NCBI GenBank assembly: GCA_019155185.1
Contig: CM032802.1
Location: 12,376,501 to 12,440,500 of the forward strand
Direction: 5' to 3'
DNA: 64,000 nucleotides
Origin: Beaufortia kweichowensis
Lineage: Eukaryota; Chordata; Actinopteri; Cypriniformes; Gastromyzontidae
Shown in pieces: positions 1 to 10,812 of this stretch (its first letter is position 1; each line of letters opens with the position of its first letter). Position numbers and translations under genes: made by a program. The notes under the pieces are model-generated. The model had not been told where the DNA came from. It did no database searches and worked only from the letters and a program-made list of their open reading frames with translations.

Positions 1-1350
1 TATTCAACTTGATCATGCGGCAGGAGTCCCCTCGTTCCTCAAACGTCCTAGTCCGCAGAAATTTCACATCGCTAGACGGATAAACTGACTGGGCTGCAGT
101 CAGATCGGATTAAAAAGCACTGGAGGGGAAATCTAGTGCAGGAGATTTGAAGAACAGATTGTCTCTCCCTTCACCAGTTAGATCTGTGTGTATATTTAAT
201 CATAGCTTAGTGCAAAGAGGGATCATTATCTGCTGCTAATGAGACTGAGCAAATTCAATGAGTTGAAGGGTCCTAGCACTGATGGAGACTGTAACACAAG
301 AGCATTGATTGAAGCTCCCTCACCTCCCTCTTTCTCTCTCCCAGCAGACTCCATAAGTCATTGTATAGAACACGCCTGCACGCTGATGCACACAGCTAAA
401 TGAGCAATTTTGCAGTATTTGCTTTAAGAAATTGCTTGAAAGTTGAAATAAAACACATTTCCTGTGCTTGTGGTGTGTGGTTGAAACATTTTTGGGTTAC
501 ACGGCTCTCTGATTGGCCAGTTGAATTTGTTAAAATGTGTAAAATAAACTCCTTATCTAGAAAACCTGTTTCTTTATAAACTCAAATGACTATTTCATGT
601 ATTTATTTATTCAGTAAGCAGCCCTATAAAAAGCAGGATAATGTACAGTCATTATTTTAAAATAAACCATTTTAGTGTGATTCAAGACTGATCACCCTGT
701 CAAGGTTTATATTGCTTTAATACACGGCGCTCTGGAATATTTGATTCTGATTGGCCGATCAAAGCAAGGGTATATTATTCCCCAAAAATAACTGCTCAAA
801 ACTAATAACATCCGGGTACCACAAGTCAACTTGACCTTAAAAACAATTCACTTACAGATGAATCCTATAGAAATATGCTGAATTAATAACAAATATGAAT
901 TTACATTACAAATGTTGCGTATTCATTATTTAAGCGTCGTTTCTTTGCTGACAGTTGTGTCTAAAGCCATAGGAAAGTTTTTTTTATGGAAGGTTTGTAT
1001 TTGTTACAAATAAGCTAATTAAGAATATTTTAAATCAAAATGTATGTGGTAAACCTTATACTAAGGAGAATACAGCCAGTCAATTGTTATTGCAAAATAA
1101 ACCCCTTCAGAATGATACAAGATCCTGATCACCCTGTCTGGGTTTATTCTGTAATACAACTGGCTGGTTGTACATAATGATTGCCTATACTGTACATTAT
1201 CTTCATACAACCATCTTGCATATCAGGAAACATTTTATTTTTATCATCATACCACATTGGTGCTTCATCCTGTCCCCTAAACCACACCCACTTCCTCATG
1301 CTTTGGTTTGTTTGTTTATGTTTGTTTGTTGAACTCATCGATTCCTTTAG
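1..1350. other. hipk2 intron with repeat fragments
   Basis: No coding exon is visible. Two related blocks of about 100 bp (around 630-730 and 1062-1165) share AAAATAAACC, TGATCACCCTGTC and GGTTTAT. A TACACGG...TGATTGGCC motif occurs near 497-520 and again near 721-757. These look like pieces of a dispersed fish repeat. Confidence 0.5.
630..1165. repeat. Pair of related ~100-bp blocks
   Basis: Blocks near 630-730 and 1062-1165 share a run ending TGATCACCCTGTC and GGTTTAT, in the same order and orientation, about 430 bases apart. They may be internal repeats of one mobile element. Confidence 0.6.
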
Positions 1351-1573
1351 GCCACCAACCTGGCTCCCTCTTCCACCAGTGCCACCCTTTCCCTAGCAAA
1401 TCCTGATGTCTCCATACTAAATTACCAATCTGCACTCTACCAGCCTTCTGCGGCCCCGATGGCCGCCGTGGCCCCCAGGACCATGCCCATCCAGCCCGGC
1501 GGGCCTCAACTCTGCGCCGCCCGACCGGATCCCTTCCAGCAGGCCCTCATCGTCTGCCCACCTGGCTTCCAAG
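1351..1573 (+). CDS. hipk2: hipk2 coding exon (post-kinase, first in window)
   Basis: The acceptor is tttag before 1351 and the donor is gtaagt at 1574. The exon reads 74 codons plus one base, starting [18 protein letters not shown] and ending in the conserved CPPGFQ. It lies just after the kinase domain and the MYDTVNQ region, which are on upstream exons outside the window. Confidence 0.92.
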
Positions 1574-4500
1574 GTAAGTACTGCTGGAAACTTGTTTGCA
1601 GATTTAATAGGCTATTCCTTACATAGATTGTACTGTAGATTATATTAATCTTGCCATCTAATGGTCTTCCCAGGTTTGCAAGCATCGCCCTCCAAACACA
1701 CTGGCTACTCGGTGCGGATGGAGAACGCAGTTCCCATAGTAACACAAGCCCCTGGTGCTCAACCTCTTCAGATCCAGCCGGGCCTGCTGACACAGGTACA
1801 GCCAGACATCGCACCCATTGCCATAGCAATGAGAGATTTCCTAAACTAATTACACCCTTCAGACTTTCCCGAATTCACAATTACATCCGAATTTGGCTCT
1901 AGCGAAGAGCAATTAGCATGACCTACTTTGTTTTAATGATATAAGTATAATTCACTTTCTCTTCGACAAAGTTGAGAAGACGATCCCATTTTGTCCCAGT
2001 AGATTAATGAAAGCCGGGTTGGATTTATCTAAGTGTGCTGTGCAGGAACAACTCGACTGGTCTACCTTTCCTCTGTCGGTGGTTTTACGTAATTGATAGT
2101 TTGCTTTCCTGCCTTCACTATAGGACCAGACACTTCACTATTGCCTTCCTGGAGTTTAAGGTAGTCACGGTCTGATGAGGATGATGGAGTTTGGTTTTAA
2201 ATGAGGTGTATGGATGCTCAGGGATTTGTCTACCCTCTGGAGCCATAAGGCAGGGCCCAGATTGGTTTTAATGGTGTGGCTGTTTAGCAAAGTGTAATTT
2301 ATTTCAAAATTGCTATACTGAGCTCTGTTTTCTCTTTTAGGACTCTACTGAGATAACAGGGATGTTTTTAGTTCAGATTTGTACTTGTACAGCAATATTT
2401 TAGCTAACCCATGACAAAAAGGTTCAGTATTTTCAGTAAAATGATTGGCTCTTACTGCAACACTTTACAATAAGGTTGTATTTATTATCATTAGTAAATT
2501 AATTACAGAAAAGCTTTGTTAATGTTAGTTAATTATTGTTTGTTTAAATTGTTTTTAACACTTTACAATAAGATTATATTTATTTACCAAATTATTATTA
2601 ATAAAAATGATATATTATTTATAGTTTATACAATAATAATTATTATTAGTTATTATTATTATTGTTGTTATTATTTATAATTAGTGTGTATTATTTGATT
2701 AAATATTATTTTACAATTTTTATTTTAAAAATATAACAAAATGTAAATAAATACAATTAAAATAATATATTCTTTATAATCTATAAAGATTTATTTTATC
2801 ATATTTCATCACAACTAATTCTATTAAAATGATTTTTTTTAAATTTTTATTAGCCAGGTAGATAATTATCAAAATTCACTACATCGGTCAATGTATTACA
2901 GAAAATGTAAGGTTTAATCCTGGCATAAAAATAGTTAATCAATACAGCACCGGCCCGATTAGGTGACAGCTCTGTTTTACACATTGGCTCCGGGGGTCAC
3001 AGGAGTCTCTCCCACATAAAGGAAGACTCGTGCATAAATTCCAATAGTGATTATCGGATCACTGCTTTGAGGAAGGCGGTTTTCCAAAATAAATAGATTT
3101 TTCTTCTTTCCTCCCTCATGGCTGCTTCAGGGCCTGTACCCCTCCTCTCAACCCAATCAGCCACACCACATCACTCCTGGTTCCAGTGAAGTGGGTCTCT
3201 AGAAGACCTCGGCCTTTATCTCAAACAGGAATGTAGAAAATGCGAAAACAATTGGCAAGGGAGCGGCGAGCTTTCAGAGGCCTCAGGGTGACAAAAGGCT
3301 TTCACCCCGCAAGGGCAGAAAAGCTGTTGGGGGGTAGTTGCAGAGATGGCCTTGCATGGAAAACTGTATACTCTTATCTGGGTTATCATTCCAGGTCAGA
3401 CGATATCATTACACAAGCCAAAGTGAGAAAGGAGGAGGTAAAGTGTCAGGAATGTAGACAAAGGGCTGTGGTGACATAGTCCTGAAACATTCATGTCATG
3501 AAGCAGACAAAGTATGTAGAGAAGTAGATGCATGACCTTAAAGGAAGTATGCACCTAGGCTTAGTACAACAGCTAAATGGTCCGTTTTACTGTTAGATTG
3601 TAAAGTCTAAAACTATCCATTTCGTAAAGGCAAATACAAACAGAAAATCACCCACAAACAAAGATCGTAAAAGTATTTTTCACTCATCCTCAGTGCTGTG
3701 GTCCATACCAACGAGCCGGTAAATAGATGTGCAAAGGGTATTAAAGAAACAATTCATTAGTTGTACATTAAACTGTTAATCAATAACGCTGCATTAAACT
3801 ATTAAGGCTGCAGACAGTCGTCTTCGAGCTCTCGTCTCAGGGCAAATTATGCTTGGCACTCCCTGCACTCCTCAGCAGTCATACAAAGCAGCTCCTCACA
3901 AAGCCGCTGAACGAGGCCCCTGAATTTAATTAAAGTCAGAGCTGATTTGGAAAATGTCTGACACATCAACGCTGCGCTCGCTAGATGCCACATCTCTTTA
4001 TTAAGGCAGGGCCTTATCTTTTTTACACGCGGGAGCCAAGACCGTACGCGGCGTGTAGGACCCCCATCTCACCTCTTCATCTAGATACAGGTGACGAGGA
4101 GTCGACCGAGAGAAATAATGAAGTTTTAGGGGAACTTTTTGTCTTCTGTAATTTGCATCTTTAAAGCTTTTCACAATTTCTTCACATTCAGTGTAACAGA
4201 ATAGCTAGTTTTGAGGATAGATGTGTGATTGAGACATCTTTACAGTGGGTATCTATTGTGTAGTCTTTCTGTTTGAATGGTTTTACCAAATGTGTTTCTA
4301 GGCCTTTAATGCTGATGGTGATGTCTTAAATAACTCAATGACCCCTTTGGTGGTTGTTTGGCACAGTTTAGAACTTACTAGCGGTCATATCTCTAAATAG
4401 CTGGATCCTTTTTCTCCTTTTGCTAAATATGTGCAGTACCCTGGCCTGTTTAGCTTTGCCAGGTTACATGGCTTTCACACTTTTGGCATTTAAATCACTG

Positions 4501-7500
4501 AAGTTGCTTGTTGGTTACTTCTAAACATCCTGCAGTATCCAATTCGATGTCTCTAAATCAATCTGTAAGTTTTATTTTCTGATAAAGATATATCCATACA
4601 AAACATCCATGAAACATGATACATTTACACAAGATTGAATTAAGAATCAGTTTTTTCTTACCCCAGTGCCAAATAGTTTTTCTTGTTTAAACCAGTTCTG
4701 TTAGATTTATGCTTAAAACAAAACCATTTGCTAATAAGAGAAAAAATTTTTTTTAAAGAGTTCAACGACCACTTTAATATCTTGCAATGTTGCTTCTCAT
4801 ATAAAATGTTTGTTGGATAGTTTCTTGATTTTTTTTCTAGTTTTAGGCATAAACCCTAATACATTTTGCTAGATTTATGCTTCACTCAAAACCATTTGTT
4901 AATAAGGAAGAAAATTAAAAGGCTTAACAATCCCTTCAATATCTTGCAATGTTGCTTCTCAATCAAAATGTTTGTAGTAAACCAAGATATTTCACTGGAA
5001 AACCAGCGATTAGCAATTAAGAAATTATTTTTACAGTGTTGATAAACACATAATCACTACTCATTTTCATAAACTTGAATTCATCTCAGCTAACAGTCAC
5101 GTGTCTCTTATGTCACCTTAAAATAATAACTCTCATTGACTTAGAGTTACTTTAGACTCATTTGTCACTATCTGCATATTTCCAAACCTCTGCCTGACCG
5201 GCACCTGACCCGTTAGATGCTAACCGTTTCTTTCTCTTTCTCACCCCTCTCCCTTCATCCTGACCCTGCAGCAGGCCTGGCCATCTGGTACTCAGCAGAT
5301 CCTCCTCCCTCCGGCATGGCAACAGCTCACACACACCTCCGTGCAACACGCCACCGTCATCCCCGACTCCATGACCGGCTCGCAGCCTCTGGCTAACTGG
5401 AGGTGAGACTGATAAAGAACAGTGCTAGTGTTCATTTCTCTTGGTTTAAGAAGTGACTACATTAAAAATTATTTGATGTTAGAATACTTTTTAGTTATAT
5501 TGCAAGTATATCCATAACCCATTTATAACATTTAGGCAATGTAAAATCCAAAGATTTAAAAAAAGACTTGTGATCCATATATTTCTGTTTTTCATAATCT
5601 ACTAGATTATAGACTAAGGCGATTGAATTAACTAGGTTGCTCAGTCTGCAAATGCACCTGCAAAATCTACTTGCCTTTGAATTATTCATTTAAAATGAGG
5701 TAAAGGAATATTTTAAGTCTTATACTCGAGTTCAGCATATTATAGTCTGAATTCATTTAGGATTCATGTTGAATTCTTGCTTTAGATGATTTCTTGTCTC
5801 AGAACACTAAGTGCAGTAATATCTCTCACACGTCACACCAGAGCGGGTTAATAGAGTCGGGACGTGCTGACCTGCATTGGTTGAGCCTATTACAGATGAA
5901 TGTGTGCTGATATCTGCAGATCCTCACATCAGTGCCTAAAGCTTAGCCCTGGGGGTTTACTTGTTCTCCTGAGTCGGTCCAGTTGAAAAACTGTGGCACT
6001 TTGACTGCAGCGCAAAGGATTTTGTCTTTGCTCTCTGTTGTATTGCAATCACTGCTGCCCCCTGTGGCCAAATGTTGCATTGCAATCACTCTTCATTGAG
6101 AAGAGTCGTCATTATTCATTGTAGAAGAAAGAAGAGATTATTGTGCCTAATAAAATTAACAGTGTTTAGATTTGTGTAAAACAAATAGTAGAGGCAAGGG
6201 TAGTGATGTATTTTATTATAAACTATTTTAGTGTTGGTAAAAATGGCCTATCATTAAGTAGTTTTATTTTATAATTTTTTTGTATTTTTGTAGAATTGTT
6301 TATTACGGATTATAGCACTTTACACTGCAGAAAGCTTACTAACCTACCTTGTCTTGTTTTCCAATAAAAAATATAAACATCCCTAAAATATATAAATCGA
6401 TGAGACAAAAAATATTATAAAATACTAAGACTTTTTACAGAGAATGTATTTTGATTCTTTTTGGTTTGGGTCTTGTTCCATTGAACCTGTTTTCACAAGT
6501 TTTAAGCATATCATATCAAAAACCTGTAATATTAGTCTTTATCATAGTATAATCTTAATATTTCAGCCTTTCTTTATCTTGTTTTAAGGATGTATCTCTG
6601 ATTTTCACTGAAACACACTAAATATATCAATTAGGAAATATATCTTCAAACTGTGTTTTATTACTGTATGCTACATTTTATTTTCCTTGTTGTGTTTTAG
6701 GAATTCCCATCCCCATGGCAGCCATTATAATCCCATTATGCAACAGCCAGCCTTACTGGCAGGTCACGTCACCCTGCCCTCTCAGCAACCTCTCAATGTG
6801 GGCGTGGCTCATGTCATGAGACAGCCGTCAAACAATAACTCCTCCTCCAAAAAGAACAAGCAACACCAGATGAACAACAGGTGAGCTGGCCCTGTATACT
6901 GTAAAGTGATGGGAAAAAGTGATTGTATTACAAAACATGGTAATACTTTGGAACTAGTTTTGTACCTAAACATGGATTATTTAACATTATAAGAATATTC
7001 CAGCAAAAAATGAAAATTCTCGAGTTATTGCTGATAACCTTCACTCTACCTGTCATACAGGAACGTGTCATACGACGTGTCCTCCACCCAAGCTGTCACA
7101 TCACCTCAACGGTCCAAGCGTGTGAAGGAGAACACCCCCCCACGGTGCGCCGTGGTTCAGAACGGCCCGTCTGCCACCTGCGCCCCATCACAGACCTGTG
7201 GAGGCGGAGGAGGGGGGTGGACCGGAGAGCAGGCATGTAGCACCACACGAGACCACCACGGTCAACACAACCCTCCACGTCAAACCATCGTCATCCCCGA
7301 CACCCCCAGCCCGGCCGTTAGCATCATCACCATCAGCAGCGACACGGATGAAGATGACGATCACAAACAACATACTAACACCAGGTGAGCGAAAGTAGAG
7401 AATTTATTCATCAGGATTAGTCTAAATTGTGTTTATCTTGGGCTTTGATGTAATTTGATGTAAATGTAATATGATTGGGTTTTTGCAGTGCATTTCAGTA

Positions 7501-9485
7501 GATTACATTCTTGTAGAAACAATAGTTTGTTTAACCAGGGTAAAACCAGGGACATTTATTAAGAAGGTAAATGGGGTCAATTTTGATGTCATGTTGACTT
7601 TAAACAGCATTTTCAGCTCAGAAAAAATACAAAATAATGCCTTAATGGGATTTTTAGGACTTTTCAAAAGAAGTATTACAGTATAAAGGATCATTAAACA
7701 GAACATACAGTCCTGTTTAGTTCTTTAAAATCACTCACCCACCGCTATTAATAACTCTTCCGTTTCATCTTCTCAACAGCACGTCATCCAAACAGAGGAA
7801 AAATGTCATTAGCTGTGTGACGGTCCATGATTCCCCCGACTCTTACTCCAGCAATACCAGCCCTTACGCCGTGGAGACCCGGCCCAACGGTCCCAACGCC
7901 AATGGCTATGACTCGAAAGTCGCAGTCCTGGACAACTACAGCAACGGGAACCCACGGACCATCATCATCCCACCTCTGAAAAACCAGACCAGCGACAGCC
8001 TGGGAGAGTGTGATAGACTCTTGCCTGGTAAGACGGAGAACAGGTTGATAAGATGACAGAGAGAGAGAGATGTCTGGCAGTGTCTGAATCTAGCTCCAAT
8101 TTAATGTGACAGCACAATGCAGTATTCACTCACAGCCTCTGCTATACAGCTTAGACTTTTATAGTAGATAATAGTCTGTGCTATTGCCAAGGCTATTAAA
8201 TCAAGTTATGGAGATAATTCAAACAGCTCAGGATTTGTCAAAAGAATATTTTATGATGCATCAAGTCTGAAGCTCTGTATTGCTTTGTAAATTTTAACAG
8301 ATAACCAAATAATCCCTATTGAGATATTATTTGTATTTCTTACAGTCATGAAAAACCTGGCAGTATCAGAGAATTCTATGAATATAAATGTTTCTAGTTT
8401 TTCTCGGCTATGAAATATTACATCAGCTAGATATTCATACGCATCAGAAATTCTCAGTAACAATTAACAATAATACTAATGTATTTTTTAATCCATGACC
8501 AGTTATCATTAACATCTATTTTGTTTATTATGTTTCCACTTTAAATTTATTAGGTCTGTAACACATTTTGTCTCTCCTCACAGACACCATGAACCACCCA
8601 TCCACCTACAGGTTCAAAAACTCCAATGGTTTGTCTGGCATCAACCACTCATCAGGGGGCGGAGCTGGAGGCGGGTCATATCGGCAGCAGCGCTCTGGGC
8701 CACACCCCTTTCAGCAGCAGCCTCTCAATCTCAGTCAGGTATATCAGTTTCTGTTCTGTTTTTTGTAAGCAGAACAGTAATATTCATAAAAGTAATATTT
8801 GTAATATATATATATATATATAAAGTAATATAAATATAAACTTGTTAGCTCTCACTGTTCCTAAGGAGGAACACCAATGTTATTTACCTGTTCACTTTAA
8901 TGTTTCATTAATTCTATTCTAATCCTTATAAACTATATATTAATGGAAAGGTATAAGATACAAGAATAAATATTTGACAAATTTTCATAAACAAAACATG
9001 TTCATAATATTTAAAAAAATAAACAAAATTAAAATATATTTTTTATTTAGGCCCAGCAGCACATGGTGGTTGAGCGAAACGGAGGTCACCGACGGCAACA
9101 GGCTTACATCACCCCTACTATGGCCACCCAAGCTCAGTATTCTTTCCACAACAGCCCCACCCACACAGCTAACGTCCATCCCCATCTGGCCCCACCTCAT
9201 CTGCCGGGACAACCTCATCTCTACACCTACACTGCTCCAACGGCTGGGGTAGCCCACCTGGTCGCTTCGCAGGGTTCGGCTCGTCACGCCAGCTACCCTC
9301 CAGGTATCGTCCACCAGGTGCCTGTTAGCATGGGCCACCGCGTGCTGCCCTCACCCACCCTGCATCATGGCCAGTACCAGGCCCAGTTTGCGCACCAGAC
9401 GTACATCAGCGCCTCGCCTGCTTCCACTGTCTACACTGGATATCCGCTGAGCCCCACTAAAATGAACCAGTACCCTTACCTCTAA
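1351..9485 (+). CDS. hipk2: Homeodomain-interacting protein kinase 2, C-terminal half (8 exons; 5' end outside window)
   Basis: HIPK2 is a nuclear Ser/Thr kinase that phosphorylates p53 and many transcriptional co-regulators, and localises to nuclear bodies. Only the post-kinase part is here: exons 1351-1573, 1674-1795, 5272-5402, 6701-6880, 7061-7384, 7780-8027, 8584-8738 and 9051-9485. They join in frame to 605 codons plus TAA. Visible landmarks, in order: the [20 protein letters not shown] segment; [27 protein letters not shown]; a basic [16 protein letters not shown] stretch; the SUMO-interaction motif [30 protein letters not shown]; and the His/Tyr/Pro-rich tail ending [17 protein letters not shown]. 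Compared from memory, the tail and basic segment follow human HIPK2 (ends NQYPYI) rather than HIPK1 (ends SQYSYL) or HIPK3 (ends SQYPYM). All introns are GT-AG. The kinase domain exons must lie to the left. Which fish co-orthologue this is cannot be decided. Confidence 0.93.
1674..1795 (+). CDS. hipk2: hipk2 coding exon
   Basis: This exon follows a 100-bp intron. It encodes [20 protein letters not shown] then [21 protein letters not shown], which is almost invariant in the family. The start codon is split g|gt and the end is phase 0. The donor is gtacag. Confidence 0.92.
2461..2600. mobile_element. MITE fragments in hipk2 intron
   Basis: CACTTTACAATAAGGTTGTA at 2461 and CACTTTACAATAAGATTATA at 2559, both followed by TTTATTA-rich sequence. 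These are the outer ends of the family seen at 43005-43185. Confidence 0.5.
4701..4976. repeat. Imperfect tandem duplication in hipk2 intron
   Basis: Two units, about 4701-4814 and 4869-4976, share TTAGATTTATGC / CTAGATTTATGC, AAAACCATTTG, AATATCTTGCAATGTTGC and AAAATGTTTGT in the same order. They are separated by about 55 bases. Confidence 0.75.
5272..5402 (+). CDS. hipk2: hipk2 coding exon
   Basis: It encodes [19 protein letters not shown], then a Thr/His/Val stretch and the conserved LANW followed by a split Arg codon. The acceptor reads tgcagcag, a NAGNAG tandem. The upstream AG (5270-5271) gives the QQAWP sequence seen in mammals. The donor is gtgaga at 5403. Confidence 0.92.
5403..6700. 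other. hipk2 intron, 1.3 kb
   Basis: AT-rich, with no exon seen. TGTTGTATTGCAATCACT near 6037 is echoed about 40 bases later (TGTTGCATTGCAATCACT near 6073), a small local duplication. Confidence 0.4.
6701..6880 (+). CDS. hipk2: hipk2 coding exon
   Basis: It encodes [19 protein letters not shown], then [19 protein letters not shown] and a Ser/Lys-rich KKNKQHQ end. The Arg codon is split ag|g at both borders. Acceptor ttttag, donor gtgagc. Confidence 0.93.
7061..7384 (+). CDS. hipk2: hipk2 coding exon with SUMO-interaction motif
   Basis: It encodes the basic [16 protein letters not shown] element, a Gly-rich linker, [15 protein letters not shown] and the hydrophobic-acidic [13 protein letters not shown]. 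In mammalian HIPK2 this last segment is the SUMO-interacting motif needed for nuclear-body localisation. Acceptor atacag, donor gtgagc at 7385. Confidence 0.94.
7780..8027 (+). CDS. hipk2: hipk2 coding exon
   Basis: It encodes [20 protein letters not shown], an Asn/Gly-rich linker and the conserved [12 protein letters not shown], then ECDRLLP. The Ser codon is split ag|c at the start and the exon ends in phase 1. Acceptor aacag, donor gtaaga. Confidence 0.93.
8584..8738 (+). CDS. hipk2: hipk2 coding exon
   Basis: It encodes a Gly/Ser-rich stretch, then [20 protein letters not shown], matching the HIPK2 autoinhibitory-region sequence [20 protein letters not shown]. The acceptor is cacag and the donor gtatat is weak. 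Confidence 0.92.
9051..9485 (+). CDS. hipk2: hipk2 terminal coding exon
   Basis: It opens [19 protein letters not shown] and runs through [39 protein letters not shown] and [19 protein letters not shown] to the stop TAA at 9483-9485. This is the Tyr/His-rich HIPK tail. It makes the HIPK2 assignment firmer than the upstream exons do. Confidence 0.95.
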   Translation, partial: AQQHMVVERNGGHRRQQAYITPTMATQAQYSFHNSPTHTANVHPHLAPPHLPGQPHLYTYTAPTAGVAHLVASQGSARHASYPPGIVHQVPVSMGHRVLPSPTLHHGQYQAQFAHQTYISASPASTVYTGYPLSPTKMNQYPYL

Positions 9486-10806
9486 AGCTGAAACACTGGA
9501 GCCCAGCCAATCGCTGCTTGCCATTTCTACCCCCACCCCTCCAGAGACAGCCATCGACCCTTAACCCCGCCCCCTCGTACTTTCACGCTTAAACTTGAAG
9601 ACAATGAAGATGCTGATGGATAGAGCAAGTGTACTCTTGGAGGAAAACAGAAGGGTACTAAGGAGCTTTCTTTCAGATGAGTTTTATTTTGCCTTCTCAA
9701 AAGGGCCAGTTAACTTTTTTTTATCGGGAGAGATTTGGGATTTGTTTCTTTGAAAACAGAAGTTGAAGAAGAATTGCTTTTACAACAAGGTCTAATCAAC
9801 AGGCCGTTTGGGAGAGACAGAGTTTTGTTAAACCGAGGTTTTGTTTGGTTTTTCTTTTCTTGAAATCATTCACTGACTGTTGAGCCGGCGTCACGACGTG
9901 GATGTTGGGATTCCTAGGAGAACTTTTGGATAAGGTGAAATACGGATATCTGCTGCTCTTCAAAGAAAAATCTAATGATGGCCTTGTACTGTCTTGAACG
10001 TTTCCAAATGCGGCGAGCTTGTGTGCGTGTACTCCGTCGCTCTCTCCCGAGTACACCCGGAGGAAACTTTTGGAAATGCGAAAAAAGACAAACTTTCTAG
10101 TGTATTTATAGACTTTTATTTGTTTGTGTGTTTCCATTTAGACAACAAAATCTGTTTGTCATACCGTAGAACATTAGCTGGTCCCCTTCTTGTAGAATGT
10201 AGCAGTCTGCACCCGTTTATTTAATGAAGAACCTTTCTGATACCAATAGATTCTTTGTGTTCCTCTTTTAATGTGATTGCACAAAGTGGTTACATAAGCA
10301 TGTTCAACATTTGTGCGATGTATTCCTCCACAGTCTTAGGTTTATCATTGTTACCTCGTAGTGCCTTACATATATATATTACGACAGTTTACTTGGCTGG
10401 AAACCCTCTAGAACCTGATGCTAGTCTGAGAGTTGGCTCCTAGGTTGAACATCTTGTTATTTAGTTCAAGCTGTAAGTGTTAGCCCTAAATGTTATTTAT
10501 CTGATTTCGCAAAAATAGACATCCCTATTCTCGATTAGCGTGCATGAAGTTGTTTTACATAGCTAAAGATACTTGCCTGGGGTAATGAACCAAAGTCATC
10601 ATTTAAAGATAAAGTAACTTTCGTTCTGGATAGTGGATATAATTATGTATAGCACATTTACTGTACATACCGTAGCTATATTTTAGTCACCTTGCAATCA
10701 ATGCAGTCACTTGATTTTAAGCTGTATTTACATGTATTTTGGAAAGGAAAAGTGAAGTACGACTCAGATCTTGATTTCGGATCGGGCCACACAATTTGTC
10801 TGTTCA

Positions 10807-10812
10807 AATAAA
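10807..10812 (+). terminator. Candidate proximal poly(A) signal of hipk2
   Basis: AATAAA lies about 1.3 kb after the stop codon. It would give a short 3'UTR isoform. The hexamer is the only direct evidence. Confidence 0.4.

Larger units (their letters stand above)
1796..5271. other. hipk2 intron, 3.5 kb
   Basis: The intron has an AT-rich core (2460-2900) with CACTTTACAATAAG repeat ends at 2461 and 2559. A GC-balanced block at 2940-4100 looks regulatory, and an imperfect tandem duplication lies at 4701-4976. A 79-residue open frame at 3240-3479 has no recognisable similarity or usable splice context. Confidence 0.5.

Noticed and set aside
1351..9485. Assignment to HIPK3 (suggested by the HIPK3-KIAA1549L linkage on human 11p13)
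   Set aside because: The C-terminal tail, the [16 protein letters not shown] segment and [11 protein letters not shown] follow HIPK2; HIPK3 has a different tail ending SQYPYM.
8985..9554. Minus-strand frames over the last hipk2 exon
   Set aside because: Shadows of the real coding exon on the + strand.
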